In this document: one piece after another, positions 17,285 through 24,254 of the stretch | Layout of the letters: each line of letters begins with the position of its first letter | How positions within the stretch are numbered: the first letter of the stretch is position 1 | NCBI GenBank assembly: GCA_031261455.1 | Contig: JAISJP010000018.1 | Location: forward strand, 1-64,000 | Length of the DNA stretch: 64,000 nt | Reading direction: 5' to 3' | Source of the DNA: Propionibacteriaceae bacterium | GTDB lineage: Bacteria > Actinomycetota > Actinomycetes > Propionibacteriales > Propionibacteriaceae | Notes under the pieces: model-generated | The model's database searches: none | What the model was told of the DNA's origin: nothing | The model's input: only the letters and a program-made list of their open reading frames with translations | Translations under genes and position numbers: made by a program

Positions 17285-17692
17285 CTCGCGCGGAACAACA
17301 ATTGAAGACTTGCCGGGGGAGGCAAGAGAAGACGCAACCACGTGCAGAACGTGAGTCCGAGCTTGGGGCTCGGCTTGCACCTGCGGTGCGGTGAAGCGGC
17401 ATCTGAGTTCGCAAGAATGGCCTTGCAGGTGGTCGATGTCGTTCATACCGTGTAGCCACAATTGTGGCTTTCAAAGCCCTTCTGCGCGGTGGAAGCGTTC
17501 TCACCTCTTTTCCTCCTCCGGCATCCTCAGTGGCATGGGTTGGACAGCGTGAGCCGTGCTGCGCGACCGGCACTCGTTGCCACGCCATCGCGATACTCGC
17601 CGTTGACTGCACCCACAGTATGAGAGAGTTGTAAGTATGGTCGTGCGATATTCGGCACCGCCGCAATACTCGAAGGTCAGGCCAGCGAAACC
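17285..17692 (+). ncRNA. 408-bp structured gene-free region before the reverse transcriptase (candidate RT-associated RNA)
   Basis: No gene on the plus strand fits here. Hairpins are dense: CTTGCC/GGCAAG (17309-17326), CCGAGC/GCTCGG (17357-17373), GCACC/GGTGC (17377-17389), a perfect 16-bp palindrome built on AGCCACAA (17454-17469), and GTGGCA/TGCCAC (17530-17583). TTGACT at 17603-17608 could be a -35, with only a poor -10. Retrons and several defence reverse transcriptases have their template RNA in exactly this place. I could not find retron-type inverted repeats or a template/variable repeat pair, so the RNA is a hypothesis. Confidence 0.3.
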
Positions 17693-18913
17693 ATGTCGAT
17701 ACTTGACGCCTTAGACGACGCCAACACGTGGGCGCAGTTTCGTCAATACAAGCTTGACAAGGGGCATCTGAGCGCCCGCGAACTCGGCTGGCTGGACACC
17801 TTCATTGAGGCAGAGGGTTATCGTGGGCCAGCTCAGGCGGCGCGCGAGGGAGTATGGCCGCTGCCCACCAAACGTCTGATCAACAAGTTAGGCAAGGCTA
17901 AGAAACGCGTCGTCTACCGTTTCCCGGACGCCGAAAACTGGACGCTCAAGCTGCTCGCCTGGCTGTTGTTCGCCTACGACGACCGTCAACCCGACGGCTG
18001 CTACTCGTTCCGCCGCAACTTTGGCGTGCTTCGGGCTCTTCGCGAACTCACCGCGCTCCCCGGCATCAACAACATGTGGTGCTACAAGGCTGACATCACC
18101 AACTACTTCAACTCCGTCCCCGTCCCCCTGCTGCACCCAGTGCTCGCGCGAGTCATCGACGACGACCAGCCCCTATTCGATTTCCTGATGCGCCTGCTGT
18201 CAGAGGACCGCGCCTTGTGTGCCGGCGATGACGACTCAGATGTGGTCGAGGAACCGCGTGGTGTGATGGCGGGTACGCCCATATCTCCGTTCTTGGCGAA
18301 CATTTATCTGTCTGCGCTGGATGAGTGGTTCGTCTCCCGAGGCGTCCCCTATGCGCGCTACTCTGATGACATTGTCATCTTTGCCAACTCGCAAGCAGAG
18401 CTGGACGTGCTTCGCGCCGATTTCCTGCGTCTGATCGGCGAACACGGCCTCCACGTGAACCCCGATAAGGAGAGCGTCTCTGCCCCCGGCATCGCTTGGG
18501 AGTTCCTGGGCGTGTCGTACTGCAACGGCACCATTGACCTGTCGTCCACCACAAAAACCAAGCTGAAAGGCAAGATCCGACGCAAGGCGCGCGCGCTCCG
18601 ACGCTGGATGTTGCGCAAGAGCGCTGATCCCGAGGTGGCGATGCGCGCCCTCATCCGCGTGTTCAATCGCAAGTTCTACTCGCTGCATGACCCCAACGAC
18701 CTGACGTGGGCCAGATGGTTCTTCCCCCTGTTGACTACGTCGGATGGTCTGCACGAGATTGATGAGTACCTGCAAGCCTACGTCCGCTACATCCCCACCG
18801 GACGGTTCACCAAAGCTAACTACCGCGTCAGTTACGATGACCTGAAGCGGCTCGGTTATCGTCCCCTAGTCCACGAGTTCTATGCTACAAGCTCAGTGGC
18901 GGGACGCGAGTAG
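17693..18913 (+). CDS. Stand-alone reverse transcriptase of unclassified group
   Basis: The 406-aa protein holds the ordered RT motifs. KKRVVYRFP (70-78) is the early fingers motif. Motif A is YKADITNYFNSV with Asp134, motif B RGVMAGTPISPFLANIYL (189-206), motif C YSDD (223-226) with the metal-binding Asp225/226, and motifs D/E CVNPDKES-like and WEFLGV (269-274). A basic thumb-like region (KLKGKIRRKARALRRW) and ~100 further residues follow. It lacks a maturase/HNH domain and intron RNA, so it is not a group II intron protein, and the retron NAxxH/VTG signatures are not apparent. It may belong to the unknown-group/defence RTs; that is inference. It sits in a housekeeping block, not a visible defence island. 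Confidence 0.85.
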   Translation: MSILDALDDANTWAQFRQYKLDKGHLSARELGWLDTFIEAEGYRGPAQAAREGVWPLPTKRLINKLGKAKKRVVYRFPDAENWTLKLLAWLLFAYDDRQPDGCYSFRRNFGVLRALRELTALPGINNMWCYKADITNYFNSVPVPLLHPVLARVIDDDQPLFDFLMRLLSEDRALCAGDDDSDVVEEPRGVMAGTPISPFLANIYLSALDEWFVSRGVPYARYSDDIVIFANSQAELDVLRADFLRLIGEHGLHVNPDKESVSAPGIAWEFLGVSYCNGTIDLSSTTKTKLKGKIRRKARALRRWMLRKSADPEVAMRALIRVFNRKFYSLHDPNDLTWARWFFPLLTTSDGLHEIDEYLQAYVRYIPTGRFTKANYRVSYDDLKRLGYRPLVHEFYATSSVAGRE

Positions 18914-18916
18914 AAT
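18911..18916 (+). promoter_or_regulatory. -10 box TAGAAT built on the RT stop codon
   Basis: TAGAAT begins with the TAG stop of the reverse transcriptase and ends 7 bases before the ATG at 18924. That spacing would make the downstream mRNA leaderless, as is common in actinobacteria. No clear -35 is visible. Confidence 0.5.
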
Positions 18917-18923
18917 CATACTC

Positions 18924-19094
18924 ATGACTGATACACCAGCTACGGGCAATGACACGGTGGACGCAGTGCTGGCTACGGTCAATGCGCTCTCTGATACTCC
19001 GCTGAGTGAACAGTTGCCGGTTCTGAGCGACGCCCAAGAGGCGCTTGCCGCCATTCTTGATGCGCCATCGTCCGCTGGTCCCAAGAAGCAGTGA
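18924..19094 (+). CDS. Small conserved acidic protein upstream of tlyA (56 aa)
   Basis: The product (MTDTPATGNDTVDAVLATVN...) is short, acidic and probably helical. Small proteins of this type, with a VDAxLA start and an LP(V)xxH/DxxxxL pattern, occupy the same place before tlyA in many actinobacteria; their function is unknown. ATG at 18924 is preceded by a -10 box but no ribosome-binding site, pointing to leaderless translation. Its stop overlaps the tlyA GTG by 4 bases, so the two are coupled. Confidence 0.7.
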   Translation: MTDTPATGNDTVDAVLATVNALSDTPLSEQLPVLSDAQEALAAILDAPSSAGPKKQ

Positions 19095-19819
19095 AGTTGC
19101 GACTCGATGTGGTGCTCGTGGAGCGCGGACTGGCGCGGTCTCGTTCGCAGGCCCAGCAACTGATTGTCGGGCAAAAAGTGCTAGTCAACGGCGTCTTGGA
19201 AGTCAAGCCCAGCCGCGAAATTGACGGGCGTGCACGGCTCAGCGTCGAGCAAGACGAGTGGGTGTCGCGTGCGGCACACAAGTTAATTGGCGCCTTGGAC
19301 ACCTCCGGAATCGCCGTCCCCGAGCGAGTTTTGGACGCCGGTGCCTCGACTGGCGGTTTCACGCAAGTGTTGCTGAGTCGCGGGGCCAAGCAGGTTTACG
19401 CTGTTGATGTCGGGCACGGCCAGTTGGTGCCCGAACTACGCGCGGACCCGAGGGTGCGCAACCTGGAGGGCCTGAATCTGCGCGACCTCACCCTGGTTCA
19501 CGTGGACGCCACCCCGGTGGAGTTGGCCGTTGCCGACGTGTCTTTCATCTCGCTAAAGCTGGTAGTCGGCCCCATATTCGCCTGTCTCTCGCCCTCCGGA
19601 ACCGCCCTCCTAATGGTCAAACCACAGTTCGAGGTGGGCCGCAACAACCTGGATGGACGTGGCGTAGTCCGCGACCCCGACCTTCGCACAGCCGCCGTCG
19701 ATGCCGTCGCCGCAACCTGCACTAACCTAGGCTGGCCCGAGCACTGGCGCGCCGAGAGCCAACTCCCCGGTCAAGACGGCAACATTGAGTACTTCCTAGC
19801 CCTCCGCCACGCTCGGTAG
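19091..19819 (+). CDS. tlyA: TlyA, rRNA (cytidine-2'-O)-methyltransferase
   Basis: The 242-aa enzyme methylates ribose 2'-O of cytidines in 16S and 23S rRNA, which in mycobacteria makes ribosomes sensitive to capreomycin. An N-terminal S4 RNA-binding domain (about 1-60: LDVVLVERGLARSRSQAQQLI) precedes an FtsJ-like Rossmann domain with SAM motif VLDAGASTGGFTQ near 80-92. Asp and Lys of the K-D-K-E tetrad are in VADVSF and VKPQFEVG. It starts at GTG 19091 inside the stop of the preceding gene. tlyA-nadK-recN is a conserved actinobacterial order. Two DnaA-box repeats follow it. Confidence 0.94.
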   Translation: MKLRLDVVLVERGLARSRSQAQQLIVGQKVLVNGVLEVKPSREIDGRARLSVEQDEWVSRAAHKLIGALDTSGIAVPERVLDAGASTGGFTQVLLSRGAKQVYAVDVGHGQLVPELRADPRVRNLEGLNLRDLTLVHVDATPVELAVADVSFISLKLVVGPIFACLSPSGTALLMVKPQFEVGRNNLDGRGVVRDPDLRTAAVDAVAATCTNLGWPEHWRAESQLPGQDGNIEYFLALRHAR

Positions 19820-19823
19820 AAAA

Positions 19824-19853
19824 AGTTATCCACAGGCATCAGTTATCCACAGG
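19824..19853. repeat. Two direct DnaA-box repeats
   Basis: AGTTATCCACAGG occurs at 19824-19836 and again at 19841-19853, a 17-bp period. Each holds the consensus DnaA box TTATCCACA. They fill the gap between tlyA and nadK and use the same core as the palindromes at 2231 and 5975. Confidence 0.75.
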
Positions 19854-19891
19854 ACTCGCAGTCGGGGAGGTTTTCTGTCCCCAAGCAACGG

Positions 19892-19897
19892 TAGGCT
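19892..19897 (+). promoter_or_regulatory. -10 box of a leaderless nadK mRNA
   Basis: TAGGCT ends 7 bases before the nadK ATG (19905), and no ribosome-binding site precedes that ATG. This is the pattern of a leaderless transcript. A -35 is not clear. The DnaA boxes lie about 40 bp upstream. Confidence 0.45.
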
Positions 19898-19904
19898 TTG
19901 GTGC

Positions 19905-20807
19905 ATGGCAGTTGAGCGCAGCGTTGGGGTTTGGGTGCATCCGGCGCGTCCGGAGGCGTTGGAAGCCGCCGCGGAGTTTATTCGCGGTATTTCCGCGCAC
20001 GGTATCGTCTGTTACCTTGAGCCGTACCGGATGGAGGCCATCGCGTCCTTGACTCCAGGTATAGAGCTTCGTATCTTGGGTGCAGATACTGACGTTGACT
20101 TGGAGATGTTGACGGTTTTTGGTGGGGATGGCACCATTCTTTCTGCAGCTGCGTGGGCGCATCCGCGCGGCGTTCCGCTGTTGGGCGTCAATCTTGGTCA
20201 TGTTGGGTTTCTTGCTGAGTTGGAGGCCCATGAAACTAATTCACTGGTGGATCAGATCGTTGCTCGCGACTATCAGGTGGAAGAGCGGCTAACCCTCGAC
20301 GTGGTAGTGCTGGACAAAATCGGGACCGTGATGTGGCGCAGCTTTGCGATCAACGAGATGTCGCTAGAGAAAAATGCTCGGGGCCACATGATCGAGGCGT
20401 CCGTTCGGGTTGATGAAGACGATCTGTCCGCGTGGAGTTGTGACGGCGTGCTGGTTTCGACTCCGACGGGTTCCACGGCGTATGCGTTCTCGGCAGGTGG
20501 TCCGGTTATCTGGCCTGACGTGTTTGCCATCGAGTTGGTGCCGTTGTTGGCACACGCGTTGTTCGCCAAGCCGATGGTGCTCAGCCCCAACTCGGTGATT
20601 GTGTTGGAGTTGACCGGAGAGGGTCAAGATGGTGCCTTGGTACTCTGCGATGGGCGGCGTGAGATGGCTATCGAACCAGACTGGAAGGTGCGGGTAACCA
20701 AACACGACACGAATCTTCGCTTGGCGCGTCTCGTCAAACAGCCGTTCACTACTCGTCTTGTGCAGAAGTTTGAACTGCCCACTCATTCGTGGAGAGGTGG
20801 TGCGTAG
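19905..20807 (+). CDS. nadK: NAD kinase
   Basis: The 300-aa enzyme phosphorylates NAD to NADP with ATP or polyphosphate. GGDGTIL (about 74-80) holds the catalytic aspartate; GVNLGHVGFLAE and NEMSLEK (about 147) are the NAD-contacting motifs, and TPTGSTAYAFSAGGP is the conserved C-terminal loop. Length is normal. recN starts 2 bases after the stop region (ATG at 20810), so the two genes form an operon. The codon usage in this gene is slightly less GC-rich than its neighbours (more T-ending codons). Confidence 0.96.
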   Translation: MAVERSVGVWVHPARPEALEAAAEFIRGISAHGIVCYLEPYRMEAIASLTPGIELRILGADTDVDLEMLTVFGGDGTILSAAAWAHPRGVPLLGVNLGHVGFLAELEAHETNSLVDQIVARDYQVEERLTLDVVVLDKIGTVMWRSFAINEMSLEKNARGHMIEASVRVDEDDLSAWSCDGVLVSTPTGSTAYAFSAGGPVIWPDVFAIELVPLLAHALFAKPMVLSPNSVIVLELTGEGQDGALVLCDGRREMAIEPDWKVRVTKHDTNLRLARLVKQPFTTRLVQKFELPTHSWRGGA

Positions 20808-20809
20808 CC

Positions 20810-22495
20810 ATGCTTGAGAGCCTTCGCATCAGGGACGTTGGGGTCATCGCTGATGCGCAGATTGAGTTTGCGCCCGGTCTGACCGCCATTACGGGTGAGA
20901 CTGGCGCTGGCAAGACGATGGTGGTCACCGGTCTTGGTTTGCTGTTGGGGGAGCGGGGAGACTCCACCGCTGTGCGCCACGGAGCCACAAAGGCGCTTGT
21001 CGAGGGGGTCTTCTCGGGCGTCTCCGCCATCGAGGCGGAGCTAGCAGAACTGGGTGCCGAGGTCGAAGGTGTTGGTGATCAGGCGGAGGTGCTGGCGTCC
21101 CGACAGATGCTTGCCGCTGGTCGCTCACGTGCCAGTATCGGAGGGCTGCAAGTCCCGGTCGGCACACTGAACGCGCTAGTGGGGGAGCTTGCTACCATCC
21201 ACGGCCAGAGCGAACAACTGCGTCTCGGCAGTCCTTCCCGGCAACGCGAAGTGTTGGACCAAGCCGCTGGCCCTGCCCACCTTGAAACTCTGTCTACCTA
21301 TCGTGAGGCGTACGAACGCCGGTCGGCACTCGTTGTCGAGCGTGACGAACTGGTCCACAACGCTGCCGCCCGCGCTCGCGAACTTGATCTGCTGCGCTTT
21401 GGTCTGGCCGAAATTGAGGCCGTGTCGCCTCAACCGGGTGAGGACGAGGAGTTGGCCGTTGAGGCGTCCCGACTTCAGGCTGTCGATGAACTGCGACTGT
21501 TGAGCGCCACTGCGGACAACGCCTTGTCCGGCGCGAGTGAGGCTGCGTGGGAACAGCCCGGTGCCGTAGGTCTCTTGGGTCAAGCTCGAAAAGCCATCGA
21601 AGCGCTGGCCGCCCGCGACCCGCGCGCAACCCCGCTAGCCGAGACGGCAAGACTTGCCGTCGAGCAGGCCAATGACCTCGCCGCAGAAGTGTCCAGCTAC
21701 GCCGCCTCACTGGAGGCCGACCCACTGCGCCTGGAGGCCATATCTGAGCGTCGCGACGCCTTCCAGAAGCTGAGACGCAAGTATGGCGAAACGATGGACG
21801 AGGTGCTGGCCTGGGCACAGACCGCAGCCAGCACCGCGGGCGAGCTTGAAGTTGACGACGAGCACATTGAGGTGCTTACCAGCCAAATCGACAGTCTTGA
21901 CGAGCAGCTAGCCGCCTCGGCCGCGAAGATAACGCAAGGTAGGTCCGGTGCCGGTGAGCGCCTGGCCGAAGCTGTGCGCGCCGAGTTGGCGGCGCTGGCA
22001 ATGCCATACGCCCAACTGGCGTTTGCCCTCGCTCCACTGGAGCAACTTGGCCCGTGGGGCGCGGAGAGCGTACAACTGCTGTTCGCCGCCAACGCCGGTG
22101 CGCAACTGGCCCCGCTAGCCAAGGTGGCATCCGGTGGCGAACTCTCCCGGGTGCGCCTTGCCCTAGAGGTGGTGCTCGCCGAACCCGGCCACACCTTCGT
22201 CTTCGACGAGGTGGACGCTGGTGTCGGCGGTGCAGTCGGCATCGAGATCGGTGCCCGGCTAGCCCGTCTGGCCCGCACCTCGCAAGTGATCGTAGTCACC
22301 CACCTAGCCCAGGTCGCCGCCCCCGCCGACCGCCACTACGTCATCGAGAAGTCCACGGACGGCGAGGTCACTGCCTCCGACGTAACCGAGGTCGCCGCCA
22401 CTGCCCGCACCCAAGAGATCGCCCGTATGATGGGCGGCGCCACCTTCCCCGAGGCCCTAACACACGCCGCCCAACTGCTCGTCCAAAGCCACTGA
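20810..22495 (+). CDS. recN: DNA repair protein RecN
   Basis: The 561-aa SMC-like ATPase helps bring broken chromosome ends together for recombination. Walker A GETGAGKTM is at 29-37; the middle (about 150-400) is the short coiled coil; the C-terminal half holds ASGGELSRVRLALEVVL (signature) and VFDEVDAGVGG (Walker B), then VTHLAQVAA. ATG at 20810 was chosen over the GTG at 20789, which would overlap nadK. Sequence is intact and of family length. Confidence 0.95.
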   Translation: MLESLRIRDVGVIADAQIEFAPGLTAITGETGAGKTMVVTGLGLLLGERGDSTAVRHGATKALVEGVFSGVSAIEAELAELGAEVEGVGDQAEVLASRQMLAAGRSRASIGGLQVPVGTLNALVGELATIHGQSEQLRLGSPSRQREVLDQAAGPAHLETLSTYREAYERRSALVVERDELVHNAAARARELDLLRFGLAEIEAVSPQPGEDEELAVEASRLQAVDELRLLSATADNALSGASEAAWEQPGAVGLLGQARKAIEALAARDPRATPLAETARLAVEQANDLAAEVSSYAASLEADPLRLEAISERRDAFQKLRRKYGETMDEVLAWAQTAASTAGELEVDDEHIEVLTSQIDSLDEQLAASAAKITQGRSGAGERLAEAVRAELAALAMPYAQLAFALAPLEQLGPWGAESVQLLFAANAGAQLAPLAKVASGGELSRVRLALEVVLAEPGHTFVFDEVDAGVGGAVGIEIGARLARLARTSQVIVVTHLAQVAAPADRHYVIEKSTDGEVTASDVTEVAATARTQEIARMMGGATFPEALTHAAQLLVQSH

Positions 22496-22521
22496 GGCCG
22501 GTCCCTGCCTTCGTGGACTTT

Positions 22522-22558
22522 CGGCAACCTCCCGCAACCCCGTCGCGGGAGGTTGCCG
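22522..22558 (+). terminator. Hairpin downstream of recN
   Basis: CGGCAACCTCCCGC (22522-22535) pairs perfectly over 14 bp with GCGGGAGGTTGCCG (22545-22558), loop 9 bases. There is no T-run, so it may work as a Rho-assisted or GC-only terminator, or protect the 3' end of the mRNA. The rest of the 260-bp gap up to 22755 shows only a possible -10 (TAGTAT at 22651). Confidence 0.65.
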
Positions 22559-22755
22559 CGGCGTCCGTCACCCGTCGCCCTTCTGCGAGTTGCCGCAGGT
22601 TTTATCGGCGCTGCCTCGCACGACAGCGCCGACCGGTGATCCCAGTTTCGTAGTATCGTTGTCTCAACTCCTCCGTGTTTCTGCGCCCGTTTTGGGATGG
22701 ACGAGAGCAACAACAGGGCTGAGTCTTGAGAGCCTAGAGAGATTGAGAGCCAAGC

Positions 22756-23520
22756 ATGGCTGAGAGAAATCCGCGCCTGCGTTACGCACTGCAGGACCGC
22801 ACCACGTTCGAGAACAGCATTGTCTACACCAACGCCGGGGACATGTGGATTGGCGGCGCGCTGCTCGTCGGCTTTGGCGCGGTTGCCTACAACTTAGTCT
22901 CGACAATTCGTACCATCTTGACAAACAAGCGGCTGGACTTTGGTGACTTCTTTGAGGTCTTTATGTCTACCAGCAATGGCAACCCGATCTTCGTCATCTT
23001 GGTGTACGCCCCGTTCGTGTGCATCGCGGTGGGTGTGGCTGCGTGGGTAGTCAAGCGGGCCACGCTGCGGTCCAGCCTCGATAACGCTCATCAGGAATAC
23101 CTCACCGGGGGCTTCCTCGCTGACGTCTGGGTGACGGGCGGCGTGGTCACGCTTGGCAAAGAGACGCAGAGCGTCGTCGCCTACGCCCCTCCCGGATTCC
23201 CTGACGAGACTGTGGCTGCGTTTGCCAACTGGGTCGCTGCCGTCTCTCACGACCCGAAGAACCCAGCCAACAAAGGGTTCATCAAGTTGTTTGCCAAGAT
23301 CCCGAACAGCATCACTGCTCCGGTGCTGGCAACAACCATCGACCCGTCCTGGCCGCAAGGGCTGTGGCTGGCCCTCAGCAGCCGTGAAAACAAGGCTTTG
23401 GGAATTGCCGGCGACACCAACGGTGCGCTAGCCCTTGCCGCAAAGCCGGTGGTCGTGGTTGCCAGAGCGCAGAAGAAGCCCGTGGCGTACCCCATTCAGG
23501 ATGGCGTAATTCTCGGCTGA
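22756..23520 (+). CDS. Hypothetical membrane protein (254 aa)
   Basis: Two hydrophobic helices are predicted near residues 32-52 and 76-97, separated by about 25 polar residues. A soluble ~155-residue C-terminal domain follows. That domain contains a GKETQSVVAYAPPGFPDETVAAFANWV segment but no motif I can assign. Topology would place the large domain on one side of the membrane, probably the cytoplasm. It is monocistronic, between recN and the tRNA pair, with a hairpin (GCGAGT/ACTCGC, 23524-23538) just after the stop. I give no function. Confidence 0.7.
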   Translation: MAERNPRLRYALQDRTTFENSIVYTNAGDMWIGGALLVGFGAVAYNLVSTIRTILTNKRLDFGDFFEVFMSTSNGNPIFVILVYAPFVCIAVGVAAWVVKRATLRSSLDNAHQEYLTGGFLADVWVTGGVVTLGKETQSVVAYAPPGFPDETVAAFANWVAAVSHDPKNPANKGFIKLFAKIPNSITAPVLATTIDPSWPQGLWLALSSRENKALGIAGDTNGALALAAKPVVVVARAQKKPVAYPIQDGVILG

Positions 23521-23587
23521 CTTGCGAGTGAGACTCGCTGCCAGACGCACCCCAAGGCGTACCCGGTGAGACAAGTGCCTTGTGATT

Positions 23588-23616
23588 TTGGGTGAGCGCT
23601 GTTCATACGGTAGATT
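23588..23616 (+). promoter_or_regulatory. Promoter of the tRNA-Thr/tRNA-Met unit
   Basis: TTGGGT (23588-23593) and TAGATT (23611-23616) are 17 bases apart, and the tRNA begins 16 bases after the -10. This is a standard stable-RNA promoter layout. Confidence 0.6.
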
Positions 23617-23631
23617 AATTCTCTGCGACTG

Positions 23632-23704
23632 GCCCCTATAGCTCAGCCGGTAGAGCGTCTCCATGGTAAGGAGAAGGTCTGCAGTTCGATTCTGCATGGG
23701 GGCT
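23632..23704 (+). tRNA. tRNA-Thr (GGT)
   Basis: Acceptor GCCCCTA pairs with TGGGGGC (one G-U pair), the anticodon loop ATGGTAA gives GGT, and the T-loop is TTCGATT. The length is 73 bases with discriminator T; CCA is not encoded. Confidence 0.95.
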
Positions 23705-23718
23705 CTGGAGTAGTACGA

Positions 23719-23791
23719 GGCGGGGTAGCTCAGGTGGTAGAGCAAGCGGCTCATAATCGCTGTGTCACGGGTTCGAGTCCCGTCCTCGCTA
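23719..23791 (+). tRNA. tRNA-Met (CAT), elongator type
   Basis: The acceptor stem GGCGGGG/CCTCGCT has G1-U72 and G5-U68 wobbles, weaker than the usual actinobacterial GGCGGGG/CCCCGCC type. Anticodon loop CTCATAA gives CAT; T-arm ACGGG-TTCGAGT-CCCGT. The last 10 bases belong to a 15-bp word repeated 159 bp downstream. Confidence 0.93.
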
Positions 23792-23955
23792 CGCGAGTAG
23801 CGTGAACGGGTGAGAACCCGAGAGGGAGCTTGCGTTAAGGCGTGATGTCCGGTGGGCATCACGACAGCAGGCGGTCTGAGGTTTGCGAAAGCGGACCGAG
23901 GACAGCAGACTGAGCCGTAGGTTCAGGATGCGCGAGTACTGTCCTCGCTACGCGA
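23782..23955 (+). repeat. tRNA 3'-end duplication enclosing a hairpin-rich segment
   Basis: GTCCTCGCTACGCGA occurs at 23782-23796 (tRNA-Met 3' end plus 5 bases) and at 23941-23955. Between them are hairpins with GNRA tetraloops: CGCTAC-GCGA-GTAGCG (23787-23802), CGGGT-GAGA-ACCCG (23807-23820) and GC-GAAA-GC inside CGGTC/GACCG (23872-23898), as well as CGTGATG/CATCACG (23841-23863). No gene fits. It looks like an att-type duplication around a tiny element, or a structured RNA co-transcribed with the tRNAs and rpmG. Confidence 0.55.
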
Positions 23956-23978
23956 AGATTAACTGGAGGAAAGAACAG

Positions 23979-24149
23979 ATGGCTAAGAAGAGTGCGGACG
24001 TACGTCCCAAGATCACCATGGCGTGTGTGGACTGCAAGAACCGCAACTACATCACGAAGAAGAACCGTCGTAACACTCCGGATCGTCTTGAGTTGAGCAA
24101 GTTCTGCCCCAACTGTGGCAAGCACACCGCTCACCGCGAGACCCGCTAG
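23979..24149 (+). CDS. rpmG: 50S ribosomal protein L33 (zinc-ribbon form)
   Basis: The 56-aa protein of the large subunit keeps both Cys pairs (CVDC and CPNC), so it is the zinc-binding C+ form. Sequence ends HTAHRETR, typical of actinobacterial L33. ATG at 23979 follows GGAGGAAAG. Longer in-frame readings back to 23883 run through the structured repeat and are not credible. It follows tRNA-Thr and tRNA-Met, the usual actinobacterial neighbours. Confidence 0.96.
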   Translation: MAKKSADVRPKITMACVDCKNRNYITKKNRRNTPDRLELSKFCPNCGKHTAHRETR

Positions 24150-24176
24150 TCGCGCGCGCGTTACAAGTTTTCTAAG

Positions 24177-24223
24177 AGAGTCGCTCTCCCGGATCGTCGG
24201 GTGGAGCGGCTTTCTTGGTTTTT
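24177..24223 (+). terminator. Intrinsic terminator of rpmG
   Basis: AGTCGCTC-T-CCCG (24179-24191) pairs with CGGG-T-GGAGCGGCT (24198-24211), followed by TTTC and then TTTTT at 24219-24223. Confidence 0.85.
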
Positions 24224-24240
24224 CTGCCTCCGTTAGTGGC

Positions 24241-24246
24241 TATACT
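24241..24246 (+). promoter_or_regulatory. -10 box of a leaderless mRNA
   Basis: TATACT, a near-consensus -10, ends 8 bases before the ATG at 24255, which has no ribosome-binding site. The transcript is therefore probably leaderless. Confidence 0.6.
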
Positions 24247-24254
24247 CACATGGT

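Noticed and set aside
17268..17666. Minus-strand frame of 132 codons open through the whole gap before the reverse transcriptase
   Set aside because: Its translation is Arg/Ser/Ala/Pro-rich with no domain or ribosome-binding site, as expected of non-coding GC-rich DNA. Worth remembering only if cDNA from this region were shown to be expressed.
17285..18913. Diversity-generating retroelement or group II intron
   Set aside because: No template/variable repeat pair with adenine-specific differences was found, no target gene is nearby, and the RT lacks maturase, HNH and intron RNA features.
19824..19853. Intrinsic terminator of tlyA
   Set aside because: The repeats are direct, not inverted, and no T-run follows.
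23797..23940. Prophage or integrative element at tRNA-Met
   Set aside because: Only 144 bp lie between the repeats and there is no integrase; xerD at 44 kb is in its housekeeping context.
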